Positions 17,058 to 25,289 of a stretch of 47,498 bases of DNA are shown here, in pieces. The stretch's first letter is position 1; each line of letters starts with the position of its first letter. Where the stretch lies: NCBI GenBank assembly GCA_900318915.1, contig ONMI01000032.1, positions 1-47,498 of the forward strand. The letters run 5' to 3'. Under the pieces are notes generated by a model, which saw only the letters and a program-made list of their open reading frames with translations, made no database searches and had not been told where the DNA came from. The position numbers and the translations under genes were made by a program. This DNA comes from an uncultured Prevotellaceae bacterium (GTDB lineage Bacteria; Bacteroidota; Bacteroidia; Bacteroidales; Bacteroidaceae).

Positions 17058-17768
17058 ATGAAAGATATGGAAAACAAAGAAGAATTGAAATACCACTATA
17101 AATATCCCCATCCGAGTGTTACGACTGACTGTGTGATATTCGGTTTTGACGGGACGAAATTGAATGTGCTACTGATAGAGCGCGGCATTGAGCCCTTCAA
17201 GGGACGCTGGGCCCTGCCGGGCGGCTTTCTGCGTATGGACGAGACCGGTCTGGCAGGAGCGAAGCGCGAATTGATGGAAGAGACCGGTTTTAAAGACGCC
17301 TACATCAAGCAGTTTCACACGTACACCGACCCCCAGCGCGATCCCCGCGAGCGTGTGATAACGATAGCCTACTACGCCCTGGTACGGCTGAGCGAGGTAC
17401 GCGGCGGTGACGATGCCGCCCGCGCCGAGTGGTTTGCTTTGGACCAGATACCCACTCTGGCCTTCGACCACGACCGCATACTTCGTGATGCCACCGCCGA
17501 GCTTCGGAAGCAGATACATTTTGAGCCTATCGGCTTTGAGTTGCTCCCTGAAAAATTCACTATGAGTCAGCTTCAGCATCTTTACGAGGTCATATTGGGT
17601 GTGAAGTTCGACCGCCGCAACTTCAGCAGCAAGATGCTGAAATTAGGTCTGCTGACGGAGTTGGAGGAGCGTGTGCCCCTGGTGAACAAGAAAGTAGCTT
17701 TTCTCTACCGTTTCAACCACAAGAGCTATGCCGAACTGAAAGAAAAGGGATTCCGGCTGGAATTCTGA
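17058..17768 (+). CDS. Nudix-domain protein with C-terminal winged helix (NrtR/AraR-like)
   Basis: Has an N-terminal Nudix domain (VTTDCVIFGFDG, LLIERGIEPFKGRWALPGG) with a complete Nudix box: GFLRMDE, seven residues, REL, then EETGF. The C-terminal part is winged-helix-like (PEKFTMSQLQHLYEVIL, FDRRNFSSKMLKLGLL, LYRFN, KGFRLEF). This layout belongs to Nudix-related transcription factors that sense ADP-ribose-type or sugar ligands. In Bacteroides, AraR, the arabinose regulator, is of this general type. The intact Nudix box leaves open that this one is a catalyst. Upstream Met codons allow starts at 17019, 17058 or 17067. Five 11-bp iterons lie immediately upstream and could be an operator. Confidence 0.8.
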   Translation: MKDMENKEELKYHYKYPHPSVTTDCVIFGFDGTKLNVLLIERGIEPFKGRWALPGGFLRMDETGLAGAKRELMEETGFKDAYIKQFHTYTDPQRDPRERVITIAYYALVRLSEVRGGDDAARAEWFALDQIPTLAFDHDRILRDATAELRKQIHFEPIGFELLPEKFTMSQLQHLYEVILGVKFDRRNFSSKMLKLGLLTELEERVPLVNKKVAFLYRFNHKSYAELKEKGFRLEF

Positions 17769-17820
17769 GGTACTCTTTTTGCCGTCGCCTAAAGTGCAAC
17801 TCATGAAGTAACTTGGTGAC

Positions 17821-18175
17821 AAACTACGGATTTATCTGATTTTCTGATATTTAGAATTAAAAACTACGGATTTATCTGATTTTACTGATATTTAGAATTA
17901 GAAACTACGGATTTAGCTGATTCTTCTGATATTTAGAATTAGAAACTACGGATTTAGCTGATTCTTCTGATATTTAGAATTAAAAACTACGGATTTAGCT
18001 GATTCTTCTGATATTTAGAATTAGAAACTACGGATTTAGCTGATTTTACTGATATTTAGAATTAAAAACTACGGATTTAGCTGATTGTTCTGATAGTAAG
18101 AATTCGAAACTACGGATTTGGCTGATTGTTCTGATAGTAAGAATTCGAAACTACGGATTTGGCTGATTTTACTGA
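17821..18175 (+). repeat. Tandem repeat array 2 (9 units, 40-41 bp)
   Basis: AACTACGGATTT starts at 17822, 17862, 17903, 17944, 17985, 18026, 18067, 18108 and 18149. The rest of most units is CTGATTCTTCTGATATTT plus AGAATTA. Units 7 and 8 share a variant with TGATAGTAAGAATTC. It lies between the 3' ends of the Nudix regulator and the sigma-like gene and points the same way as the Nudix gene. The unit is almost that of array 1. The period is not a multiple of three, and there are no unique spacers. Confidence 0.93.
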
Positions 18176-18198
18176 TTATACCTGTTTTAATAAAAAAG

Positions 18199-18223
18199 AG
18201 GAGGGAGCTGTAAGTTCCCTCCT
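18199..18223. terminator. Hairpin terminator between convergent units
   Basis: AGGAGGGA (18199-18206) pairs perfectly with TCCCTCCT (18216-18223) around a 9-nt loop. T-rich sequence follows on the plus strand, and an A-run precedes it, which gives a T-run on the minus strand. It can therefore end the array side and the sigma-like gene side. Confidence 0.65.
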
Positions 18224-18244
18224 TTATTATCCCTCCTACAACCC

Positions 18245-18889
18245 TTAGGATACGAGGAGTCTCTCCTCCTCTCTTATTTTCATAATCTTCTTCAACACCC
18301 TACTCTTCATCGTTTTCACACTATTTCCACTACTATAACCCATTTTCGCAGCAATTTCATTCATTTTACAACCATCAATATAATAACTCTGCAAAATCAT
18401 TCTATCCACCCCACTCAACTTCTCCCAAATCATATCCAACTCCTCAAACTTCTTCTCTCTATCCTCTATATCATTCTCCAACACATCAAACATCTCTCTC
18501 ATACTACAACCCTCATATCTATAATCACCCTTCTCCATCATATCATCCAAACTATCCACCTCATCCTTCACCTTTCTCAAATAATGCATACCCAGATTCC
18601 AACATATTTTCTTCAAATACGACCCGACACCCTTTTTATCCAACTTAAAATCCTTCTCCATCATCTTCTTCCACAACACCAAACACCCATCACTATAAAT
18701 CTCCTCCAGATCCTCAAATCTCAATTTCTTAAAACACTTCATCAACATCAACATCACATTCACCCTCTCATTCTCCATCACCTTATCTAAAATAAGGCTA
18801 CTCACACCAAGAAGTTCTCTTTTTTCCTCCTCGAAAGACAACTTCTTCACTTCATTCTCAACTCCATTAACTCTAATTCCAACTATCAT
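18245..18889 (-). CDS. Sigma-70 family (ECF-like) RNA polymerase sigma factor, C-depleted coding strand
   Basis: A 214-residue protein with a region-2-like segment (EEIYSDGCLVLWKKM, then GSYLKKICWNLGMHYLRK) and a region-4 helix-turn-helix (GVDRMILQSYYIDGCKMNEI, AAKMGYSSGNSVKTMKSRV). No anti-sigma gene is adjacent. Its base composition is extreme. The coding strand has no C at all over 194 nt (18392-18585) and only five C between 18421 and 18780. The central part of the protein accordingly lacks Ala, Pro, Thr, His and Gln. Its promoter and a TTGCGTA/TACGCAA inverted repeat lie upstream, and repeat array 2 lies just past its end. The targets of this sigma factor are unknown. Confidence 0.8.
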   Translation of the reverse strand: MIVGIRVNGVENEVKKLSFEEEKRELLGVSSLILDKVMENERVNVMLMLMKCFKKLRFEDLEEIYSDGCLVLWKKMMEKDFKLDKKGVGSYLKKICWNLGMHYLRKVKDEVDSLDDMMEKGDYRYEGCSMREMFDVLENDIEDREKKFEELDMIWEKLSGVDRMILQSYYIDGCKMNEIAAKMGYSSGNSVKTMKSRVLKKIMKIREEERLLVS

Positions 18890-18896
18890 AACTTTA

Positions 18897-18971
18897 TTGC
18901 GTATGTTTTACGCAACAAAAGTACAAATAATACTCCAATCAACCAAATTTTATTATGTAATTTTTACGCAA
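18897..18971 (-). promoter_or_regulatory. Promoter and inverted repeat of the sigma-like gene
   Basis: On the minus strand there is TTTG (18947-18944), 20 bp, then TACTTTTG (18923-18916), a full -33/-7 match. Next to the -7 box, over the expected transcription start, TTGCGTA (18897-18903) and TACGCAA (18909-18915) form a perfect inverted repeat. A third TACGCAA is at 18965-18971, upstream of the -33 box. The arrangement suggests an operator. Confidence 0.7.
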
Positions 18972-19069
18972 TAAATAAAAATATGCCATTTTTTAGAAAA
19001 AAGCATGACAAAATGCCAAAATGACAGAAAAAAAGAGGTATTAATGCAGGAAATGGCAGGAGTAATTAG

Positions 19070-19077
19070 TATCTTTG
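19070..19077 (+). promoter_or_regulatory. -7 promoter element of the radical-SAM gene
   Basis: TATCTTTG matches TAnnTTTG and lies 45 bp before the ATG at 19123. No clear -33 element was seen. Confidence 0.6.
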
Positions 19078-19122
19078 CATAGAAGAAAAACATGATAGCC
19101 ATTAGATAATATTAAAGCAGCC

Positions 19123-20358
19123 ATGCCCACCCTCTTTCCCTTTTCCCGTCCGCTGTATGTGATGCTGAAGCCCTGCGGCCCTCAGTGCAATCTGGCCTGC
19201 GACTATTGCTACTATCTGGAGAAAGGGCACCTGTACGAAGGTACACGCCAACTGATGAGCGACGAGCTGCTGGAGAAGTTTGTGAAAGAATACACCGCCT
19301 CGCAGACCATGCGAGAAGTGCTGTTCACCTGGCACGGCGGCGAGCCCCTGCTGCGCCCCCTATCATTTTACGAGAAAGCCCTGTCGCTCCAGCAGAAATA
19401 CGCCGGTGGCCGGCACATAGACAACTGCCTACAGACCAACGGCACATTGCTGACGGAGGAATGGTGCCGTTTTCTGCACGACCACCACTGGCTGGTAGGT
19501 CTCTCCATCGACGGTCCGGCAACGTTTCACGACGCCTACCGCAAGAACAAGCAAGGCAGCCCCACCTTCGACAAAGTGATGAGAGGCATAGAGATGCTGA
19601 ACCGCTATGAGGTGGAATGGAACGCGATGGCCGTGGTGAATGACAAGAATGCCGACCATCCCCTCGACTTCTACCACTTTTTCAAGCAGATAGGCTGTCA
19701 TTACATCCAATTCACCCCCATTGTGGAGCGCCATCTCCCCCATTCAGACGGCCGTCACCTGGCCTCGGTGCGGGAAAGCGAAGGACAATTGACCGCCCAC
19801 TCCGTGACACCCGAGCAATGGGGACACTTCCTCTGCACGATATTCGACGAATGGGTGCGCCATGATGTAGGCGACTATTACATACAGCTATTCGACGCCA
19901 CCCTGGCCAACTGGGTGGGCGAGCCGCCCGGTGTCTGCTCGCTGGGCAGGACCTGCGGACATGCCGGTGTGATGGAATACAACGGTGACGTATACCCCTG
20001 CGACCACTTTGTATTTCCGGAGTACAAACTCGGCAACCTTAACAGCCATACCCTCGTAGAAATGCTGTATGGAGAGCGCCAGCAGCGGTTCGGCTTTGCC
20101 AAACAAGCGATGCTGCCCCAGCAGTGCCGCCGGTGTAGCTATCTGTTTGCCTGCAACGGCGAATGCCCCAAGAACCGTTTTTGCAAGACAGCGGACGGCG
20201 AGCCAGGTTTGAACTATTTGTGTAAAGGATACTACCGTTTTTTCCGTCATGCAGCCCCCTATATGGACTACATGAAAGAAGAGTTGGAGAGCGGCCGTGC
20301 GCCCGCCAACATCATGCAAGCGCTGCGTGAAGGTCTTATTGATACAGATACCTTTTGA
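19123..20358 (+). CDS. Radical-SAM anaerobic sulfatase-maturating enzyme family protein
   Basis: A 411-residue radical-SAM enzyme of the anSME/SPASM type. Members oxidise a Cys or Ser of sulfatases to formylglycine. The first [4Fe-4S] cluster motif is CNLACDYCYY near residues 24-33. WHGGEPLL and LSIDGP are typical SAM-domain stretches. The C-terminal SPASM region has the expected cysteines: CSLGRTCGH, VYPCDHFVFPEYKLGN, and CRRCSYLFACNGECPKNRF. Length is normal for the family. No sulfatase gene is in this window, so any client must be elsewhere; the enzyme could also act on another peptide. Its 3' end overlaps the acyl-CoA synthetase gene on the other strand by 23 bp. Confidence 0.88.
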   Translation: MPTLFPFSRPLYVMLKPCGPQCNLACDYCYYLEKGHLYEGTRQLMSDELLEKFVKEYTASQTMREVLFTWHGGEPLLRPLSFYEKALSLQQKYAGGRHIDNCLQTNGTLLTEEWCRFLHDHHWLVGLSIDGPATFHDAYRKNKQGSPTFDKVMRGIEMLNRYEVEWNAMAVVNDKNADHPLDFYHFFKQIGCHYIQFTPIVERHLPHSDGRHLASVRESEGQLTAHSVTPEQWGHFLCTIFDEWVRHDVGDYYIQLFDATLANWVGEPPGVCSLGRTCGHAGVMEYNGDVYPCDHFVFPEYKLGNLNSHTLVEMLYGERQQRFGFAKQAMLPQQCRRCSYLFACNGECPKNRFCKTADGEPGLNYLCKGYYRFFRHAAPYMDYMKEELESGRAPANIMQALREGLIDTDTF

Positions 20359-21955
20359 TGCTCATCTTGGGCGTTTTCTCAAAAGGCACCTCCATGAGTT
20401 GCACCTTACTGATTTTGCTGTAGGCCGGCAAGTTTTTGTTGGCCGCCACTCTTATCTGCTCAGGAATGCCCTTTCTGGCCGCTTTATTCAGTTCATCGGG
20501 GATGTCCGGGTAGACAAGCGCCACGAGTTTACCCTTGCGCTCCACGACCAGCGCCTCGCTGACGAAGGAGCAGGCTGAGAGCACCGCCTCAATCTCCTCA
20601 GGATAGATGTTCTGTCCGGAGGAGTTGAGAATCATCGACTTGATACGTCCCCGTATGAAGATATTCCCCTCGGCATCCATCAGTCCCAAGTCGCCCGTTC
20701 GGAACCACCCGTCGGCGGTGAACGCCGCCTTGTTGGCCTCCGGGTTCTTGTAATAGCCGACGGTGATGTTTCTGCCCCTCGCCTGAATCTCTCCGGCAAT
20801 GTTTTTCGGGTCGTCGGAGTCGATTCTTATTTCATGCACCGGTTTGCCGCACGAGCCCGGCACGAAATCCGTCCACCACTCCCATCCCAAGAGCGGGCAC
20901 GCCTCCGTCATGCCGTAGCCGACGGTGAACGGCAGTCCGATTTTGCGGAAGCACTGCTCCACCTCCGGTTTGAGCGGTGCTCCCCCCATGATGAAGCATC
21001 TCACCCTGCCGCCGAAAGCCGCCACTACCTTTTTCCGCACCATCCTGTAAATCAGGCGGTTGAGAACCGGTACAGAAAGCCATTTCTCCAGCCGATCCAA
21101 TGCAGGTTTTATAGAATTGGCATACACCTTCTCCATGACGAGCGGCACGGTGACCACCATGTAAGGCCTCACATCGCGCATCGCCTTGAGCAGGGTGGAC
21201 GGAGAAGGCGTCTTCCCCAGGAAATAGACTGTGACACCATCGACATTGGGGTGAATGAACTCGATGACCAGTCCATACATATGCGCCATGGGCAGCATGG
21301 AGACAATAGTCTCGCCCGGATGGTTCGGGAAATGCGTATTGCTGAAATCGTCGGTATCGGAGAGTGCGTCGTAGGTGAGCATCACTCCCTTGGGATTGCC
21401 CGTGGTGCCCGAGGTATAATTGATGATGGCCAGGTCGGCAGCATTGTCATCCGGATAGGACACATTATCGGGCGAAAGACCGTCGGGATGATGTGAAGCG
21501 AAAGCCCCTTCCCTGTTCTGCCATGCCTCGGCCACCCTCTCATCGCGGTGCCAGAGCAGGCGTCCATCCCTCACATTGACGGCCGCTTTCAGTGCGGGCA
21601 TCACCTCCGGTGCCATTTGCTCCCATATATCCTCATCGATAAAGAGCATCACACTATCAGAATGATGGGTGAACGTGGCGATATTGTTAGGGTGGAAGTC
21701 GGCCAGCAGCGGCACCGCCACGCATCCGCTGACATTGATGCCCCAGAAGCACAGCGCCCATCTGGCAGAATTACGGGCACAGATGACGATTTTATCCCCC
21801 TTGTTGATACCCGCCTCATGGAAGAAGATGCGGAAACGCTCAATGTTCTCGGCCAGGTCGGCATAAGTGAAGCATTCGCCCTCATAATCGCAGAGCGCCT
21901 TCTGGTTCCACTGTTTCCGAACCGTTTCCTCCAATTTTTTCAGATAGTGTTTCAT
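20336..21955 (-). CDS. AMP-binding long-chain acyl-CoA synthetase-like protein
   Basis: Predicted to activate a fatty or other carboxylic acid through an acyl-adenylate to the CoA thioester. The 539-residue protein has the ANL-family P-loop YTSGTTGNPKGVM near residues 180-192, the YGMTEACPLLG motif, the WFRTGDLG motif and the C-terminal hinge IKSMILNSSGQNIYPEEIE. The last residues include the PKMSIKRYLY segment, where an ANL lysine usually sits. Most similar in style to the short long-chain acyl-CoA synthetases of Bacteroidota. The WYL regulator gene ends 17 bp upstream of its start, so the two are probably co-transcribed. It meets the radical-SAM gene tail to tail with a 23-bp overlap. Confidence 0.9.
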   Translation of the reverse strand: MKHYLKKLEETVRKQWNQKALCDYEGECFTYADLAENIERFRIFFHEAGINKGDKIVICARNSARWALCFWGINVSGCVAVPLLADFHPNNIATFTHHSDSVMLFIDEDIWEQMAPEVMPALKAAVNVRDGRLLWHRDERVAEAWQNREGAFASHHPDGLSPDNVSYPDDNAADLAIINYTSGTTGNPKGVMLTYDALSDTDDFSNTHFPNHPGETIVSMLPMAHMYGLVIEFIHPNVDGVTVYFLGKTPSPSTLLKAMRDVRPYMVVTVPLVMEKVYANSIKPALDRLEKWLSVPVLNRLIYRMVRKKVVAAFGGRVRCFIMGGAPLKPEVEQCFRKIGLPFTVGYGMTEACPLLGWEWWTDFVPGSCGKPVHEIRIDSDDPKNIAGEIQARGRNITVGYYKNPEANKAAFTADGWFRTGDLGLMDAEGNIFIRGRIKSMILNSSGQNIYPEEIEAVLSACSFVSEALVVERKGKLVALVYPDIPDELNKAARKGIPEQIRVAANKNLPAYSKISKVQLMEVPFEKTPKMSIKRYLYQ

Positions 21956-21972
21956 TAGTAGTAGTAAATAAC

Positions 21973-22905
21973 TTAAGTTTCATATTGGCGAAGCGCCCTG
22001 CGGAGTTTTTCTCTGACCGTTTCGACCAGAAATTCCGGTTCCAGGACCTTGACGGCATCTCCCCATCCTATGAGATGATTGACGAAATCGCGGGTAGGCC
22101 GTATGAACAGTTCGAAATCAGTATACTCATCACACCGGCCTATTTCGCGCTGCGAGTGGTGCAGGGGGAGGTCATTGAGATAATAGCTGAGCCAGGGGAG
22201 CGTGCGCACTACGACCCTCTGCGGCCGTGTGCCGTCGCCCACCGTGACCCCATAGCAGTCGGCGAAATAGTCGGCCGGCGAGAAGTCAGGATCCATTACG
22301 AAATGGACGCTTGTAGCTTTCAGTTCAGAGATACGGTCGAGCGAGTAGACCCTGAGTGCGCCCGGTTCATGCTCACCATCGGCGAGCGCTTCAGAAAAAT
22401 GCCCCAGCATGTACCATCTCTGTCCGGAGAGTTTGACGCAATACGGCTCTACGGTGACCCCTTTCGACATATTGGCCCCATATTTGGTATAGTTGAAGCT
22501 TACGGCGACACTGTTTTTCATGGCGTCGATGACGGTCTGCAGTGCGCCCTGTCCCGAAGGAACATACTCGAGGAGCATTCTGTCCTGCAGTTGGATATTG
22601 TCGGTGACGATATGTCCGACGGAAAGTGTGGAGAGGAGCCATCTCTGGAGCGTGTTGCCCTCGAGTACCTCCGCATTACCGATAAAGTAAGTATATCCGT
22701 CGCGCCTGTCGCAGTCGATGAAGATATCGAATATCTCCTCGATAGCCGCCTTGTGCCGGTTGAACGTAGCCCTGGCCAGCGGTTGTCCCTCGCTGATATC
22801 CGCACTCATCCACTTGTCGTTGATTTCGGCCAGTGTGATGCGTCCCGCCCTATGTATGGTATTGACGAGCCAGATATACTTTCTGAACAAAGCTGGGATT
22901 CTCAT
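21973..22905 (-). CDS. WYL-domain transcriptional regulator
   Basis: A 310-residue regulator with an N-terminal helix-turn-helix part (FRKYIWLVNTIHRAGRITLA, ATFNRHKAAIEEIFD) and a central WYL domain (AVSFNYTKYG, VTVEPYCVKLSGQRWYMLGH, LRVYSLDRISEL). The WCX-like C-terminal domain includes FVNHLIGWGDAVKVLEPEFL. WYL proteins bind nucleotides or nucleic acid and control varied stress or metabolic genes. It is first in a two-gene unit with the acyl-CoA synthetase and is divergent from the L,D-transpeptidase operon. The two start codons are about 140 bp apart, with a promoter for each direction between them. Confidence 0.88.
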   Translation of the reverse strand: MRIPALFRKYIWLVNTIHRAGRITLAEINDKWMSADISEGQPLARATFNRHKAAIEEIFDIFIDCDRRDGYTYFIGNAEVLEGNTLQRWLLSTLSVGHIVTDNIQLQDRMLLEYVPSGQGALQTVIDAMKNSVAVSFNYTKYGANMSKGVTVEPYCVKLSGQRWYMLGHFSEALADGEHEPGALRVYSLDRISELKATSVHFVMDPDFSPADYFADCYGVTVGDGTRPQRVVVRTLPWLSYYLNDLPLHHSQREIGRCDEYTDFELFIRPTRDFVNHLIGWGDAVKVLEPEFLVETVREKLRRALRQYET

Positions 22906-22952
22906 ATCGTACAGGAATGTTTATTTGTTGCGTAGTATTGAGGTTTCGACGA

Positions 22953-22960
22953 CAAATATA
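22953..22960 (-). promoter_or_regulatory. -7 promoter element of the WYL unit
   Basis: The minus strand reads TATATTTG, matching TAnnTTTG, about 48 bp before the WYL start codon. Confidence 0.5.
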
Positions 22961-22990
22961 ACAAAAGAAATCGACAAAACTATCAAAACG

Positions 22991-23022
22991 TTTGGATATG
23001 TTCAGTAAAAAGTGTAACTTTG
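22991..23022 (+). promoter_or_regulatory. Complete -33/-7 promoter of the L,D-transpeptidase operon
   Basis: TTTG (22991-22994), 20 bp, then TAACTTTG (23015-23022): a full match to the Bacteroidota housekeeping promoter, 23 bp before the ATG at 23046. Confidence 0.8.
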
Positions 23023-23045
23023 CGTAAAAGAACGTAAGAAACAGC

Positions 23046-23861
23046 ATGAAAACCCAAGATAAGATACTGAGCGTGCTGGCCGTTGCCGCCATGCTTTATG
23101 GCTGTGGTGGCGGGGTGAAAGACGGCAGTGCCAACGCTTCAGCCAACGAGGCCGCCGACACTGCCACCATAGCGATGCGTGAAATACAGGTAGGCAGCAA
23201 GGTGTACAACATAGCCGACATAGACGACTCAGCCTGTGTATACAAGGAAGCCACCTCGAAAGAGCGCTGTTTCCTTGTTATATCTAAGAAGGAATACCGC
23301 CTGTATGTGTATGAGGCCGGCGGAGAAGGCCAGGACACCCTATTGCTGGCCCATTTCCCCGTGTGCTACGCCAAATATGCCGAGGCCAAGACCAAGAGCG
23401 GCGACATGCGCACCCCTGAGAGCACGCTTGCCACCCCCTTCCACATCCAGCAGATACAAGACGCCAGCACCTGGCACCACGACTTCGGCGACGGCCGCGG
23501 AAGCATACCCTCTTACGGGAATTGGTTTCTGCGGTTGGAGACGCCCGGTTTCACGGGTGTAGGCATACACGGCAGCACGAACAACGAAGCCAGTGTGCCC
23601 GGGCGCGACAGTGAAGGCTGCATCCGTCTGCGCGACGCCGACCTGAATGTGCTTCACGACCGCTATGCCCAAACAGGCCAGGCCGTGATTATCAAAGGTA
23701 TCGGCGAAGGCAAATATCCCTTTGAGGAGCGTGCCCGCGCCGCCCTCGGCGACCGCTACCGCGGCCCTGTGGCCGGCAACAAGCGCCAGAGCGACGCCCC
23801 CGCAGCTGCCTCTGCGGCAGAGAGCGGAGCTGTGATAAAGCGGCAAGGCTCACAGCAATGA
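23046..23861 (+). CDS. YkuD-family L,D-transpeptidase lipoprotein
   Basis: A 271-residue lipoprotein (signal ending MLYGC) with a YkuD domain. CFLVISKKEYRLYVYE opens the domain. The catalytic signature runs from His175 in GIHGSTNNEAS to Cys192 in SEGCIRLRDAD. Members cut or form peptide bonds at the third residue of murein stem peptides, or attach proteins there. It is first in a three-gene unit and its partner at 24517 is a close paralogue. The C-terminal tail (about 235-271) is Ala/Ser/Arg-rich and low in complexity. Whether it cross-links, anchors or trims cannot be told from sequence. Confidence 0.9.
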   Translation: MKTQDKILSVLAVAAMLYGCGGGVKDGSANASANEAADTATIAMREIQVGSKVYNIADIDDSACVYKEATSKERCFLVISKKEYRLYVYEAGGEGQDTLLLAHFPVCYAKYAEAKTKSGDMRTPESTLATPFHIQQIQDASTWHHDFGDGRGSIPSYGNWFLRLETPGFTGVGIHGSTNNEASVPGRDSEGCIRLRDADLNVLHDRYAQTGQAVIIKGIGEGKYPFEERARAALGDRYRGPVAGNKRQSDAPAAASAAESGAVIKRQGSQQ

Positions 23862-23907
23862 CAATTAAGAAAGGACCGATATTATTAACCCTAAAAACCC
23901 AACGATT

Positions 23908-24480
23908 ATGAAAAGACTAGTAAGAACCATGGCTGTGATGCTGGCGCTGAGCGCGAGTGTCGCTATGCAGGCCGCGACCAAGGCTCCACTGAGCACGACG
24001 AACCTTGAGGTACAGCAGCAGAAGAAATACGTAGTGGTGAACGGCAACGGTGTGCGTCTGCGTTTTGAGCCTAACCTGAACTCCAGTTGGCTGCGCTATG
24101 ACAACGGCAAGCCCCGCTACGCTCCCAAGGGCACCAAGCTCACCTATCTGGGCGAGAAGGGCGACTTCTACTATGTGGAGTATGCCGGCTACAAGTTATA
24201 CATCTCGAAGCAATATAGCAGTTTGACCACCTCCAGCGGCACGAAAGCCACCGCCCAGAAGGCCGACAAATACTTTGTGGTGGTGAACGGAGTGAATGTG
24301 CGTCTGCGTACCGGTCCCAGCACGAAGTACAACTACTTCACTTGGGACGACGGCTCCCCCTGCTATCTGCCCAAGGGCACCTATCTGGACTATCTGGGCC
24401 AGAGCGGCGACTTCTACAAATGCACCTATCAAGGACACACTGTATACATCTCTAAGAAATTCTCGTACGTAACGAAATAG
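23908..24480 (+). CDS. Secreted protein with two bacterial SH3 domains
   Basis: A 190-residue exported protein. A signal peptide (cleavage near MQAATKA) is followed by two SH3b repeats. The first covers about 40-105 (VVVNGNGVRLRFEPNLNSS to YKLYISKQYSSL) and the second about 120-188 (VVVNGVNVRLRTGPSTKYN to HTVYISKKFSYV). Both copies share the GTKLTYLG or GTYLDYLG strand and the GDFY turn. SH3b domains often bind cell-wall peptides. It lies between two L,D-transpeptidase genes, 46 bp after the first and 36 bp before the second, which suggests a wall-binding partner. No enzyme motif is present. Confidence 0.88.
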   Translation: MKRLVRTMAVMLALSASVAMQAATKAPLSTTNLEVQQQKKYVVVNGNGVRLRFEPNLNSSWLRYDNGKPRYAPKGTKLTYLGEKGDFYYVEYAGYKLYISKQYSSLTTSSGTKATAQKADKYFVVVNGVNVRLRTGPSTKYNYFTWDDGSPCYLPKGTYLDYLGQSGDFYKCTYQGHTVYISKKFSYVTK

Positions 24481-24516
24481 CGAGCAGTGTGTTCTATAAA
24501 GAACCCAAAATAGAAA

Positions 24517-25260
24517 ATGAAAATAATGAGACTAATGTGGGCGATGGCCCTCGTATTCGGCATGACGAGCGTGTATGCCCAGGGTACGAAAAAGAGAGTG
24601 GAGCCCGGTGAAGCCACCATGCGATTGGTTAAGATGGGCAAGAAGACCTTCAATGTGGCCAATCAGAGCGATGAGCGCCATGTGTACAGAGAGCAGGCAA
24701 AGGCCGAGAACTGTTTCATCGTGATATCGAAGCAGGAGTTTCGGCTCTATGTGTATGAGGTAGCCGGCAAGGACACTCTGCTGGTGGCCCACTATCCCGT
24801 ATGCCTCTCTAAAGCCTTAGGCAACAAGCAGCGCCGCGGTGACATGAAAACCCCTGAGAGCACCCTTCGCAATCCATTTAAGATAAGCCAGATACAGCCC
24901 GCCAGCAGTTGGAAGCACGACTTCAAGGACGGTCGCGGCAATCTGCCCGCCTACGGTGCCTGGTTCCTGCGTCTGGTGACCCCCGGTCACTCCGGCATCG
25001 GCATCCACGGCAGCACGAGCAACGAGTCGAGCGTGCCCGGTCGCGACAGTGAAGGTTGCATCCGTCTTCGCGACGCCGACATCAAGCACCTGAAAGAACA
25101 CTACGCCCGTGTGGGCACCGCCGTTGTGATAAAGAGCGACGAGGAAGGTCCGAACCGCGGTCCGTACGACTTTGAGAAGCGTGCTTGGAAGAAGGCGAAG
25201 GACTTTGCTTATCCCACCGCCGGCTACACGCTGCTGCCCGGTGCCACCTTTGTGGACTGA
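24517..25260 (+). CDS. YkuD-family L,D-transpeptidase, secreted paralogue
   Basis: A 247-residue YkuD enzyme with a cleavable signal peptide (MTSVYAQG) rather than a lipobox. It is a close paralogue of the gene at 23046. The two share CFIVISKQEFRLYVYE, GDMKTPESTL, HDFKDGRGNLP and the signature from His164 in GIHGSTSNESS to Cys181 in SEGCIRLRDAD. The pair probably arose by duplication around the SH3 gene. One copy would be membrane-tethered and the other soluble in the periplasm. A strong terminator follows at 25290. Confidence 0.9.
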   Translation: MKIMRLMWAMALVFGMTSVYAQGTKKRVEPGEATMRLVKMGKKTFNVANQSDERHVYREQAKAENCFIVISKQEFRLYVYEVAGKDTLLVAHYPVCLSKALGNKQRRGDMKTPESTLRNPFKISQIQPASSWKHDFKDGRGNLPAYGAWFLRLVTPGHSGIGIHGSTSNESSVPGRDSEGCIRLRDADIKHLKEHYARVGTAVVIKSDEEGPNRGPYDFEKRAWKKAKDFAYPTAGYTLLPGATFVD

Positions 25261-25289
25261 GGATTCCATCCCCACTGAAACAAACAAGA

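Noticed and set aside
17821-18175. CRISPR array
   Set aside because: The whole 40-41 bp unit is conserved with no unique spacers, and no cas genes are in the window. The same holds for the arrays at 101 and 25350.
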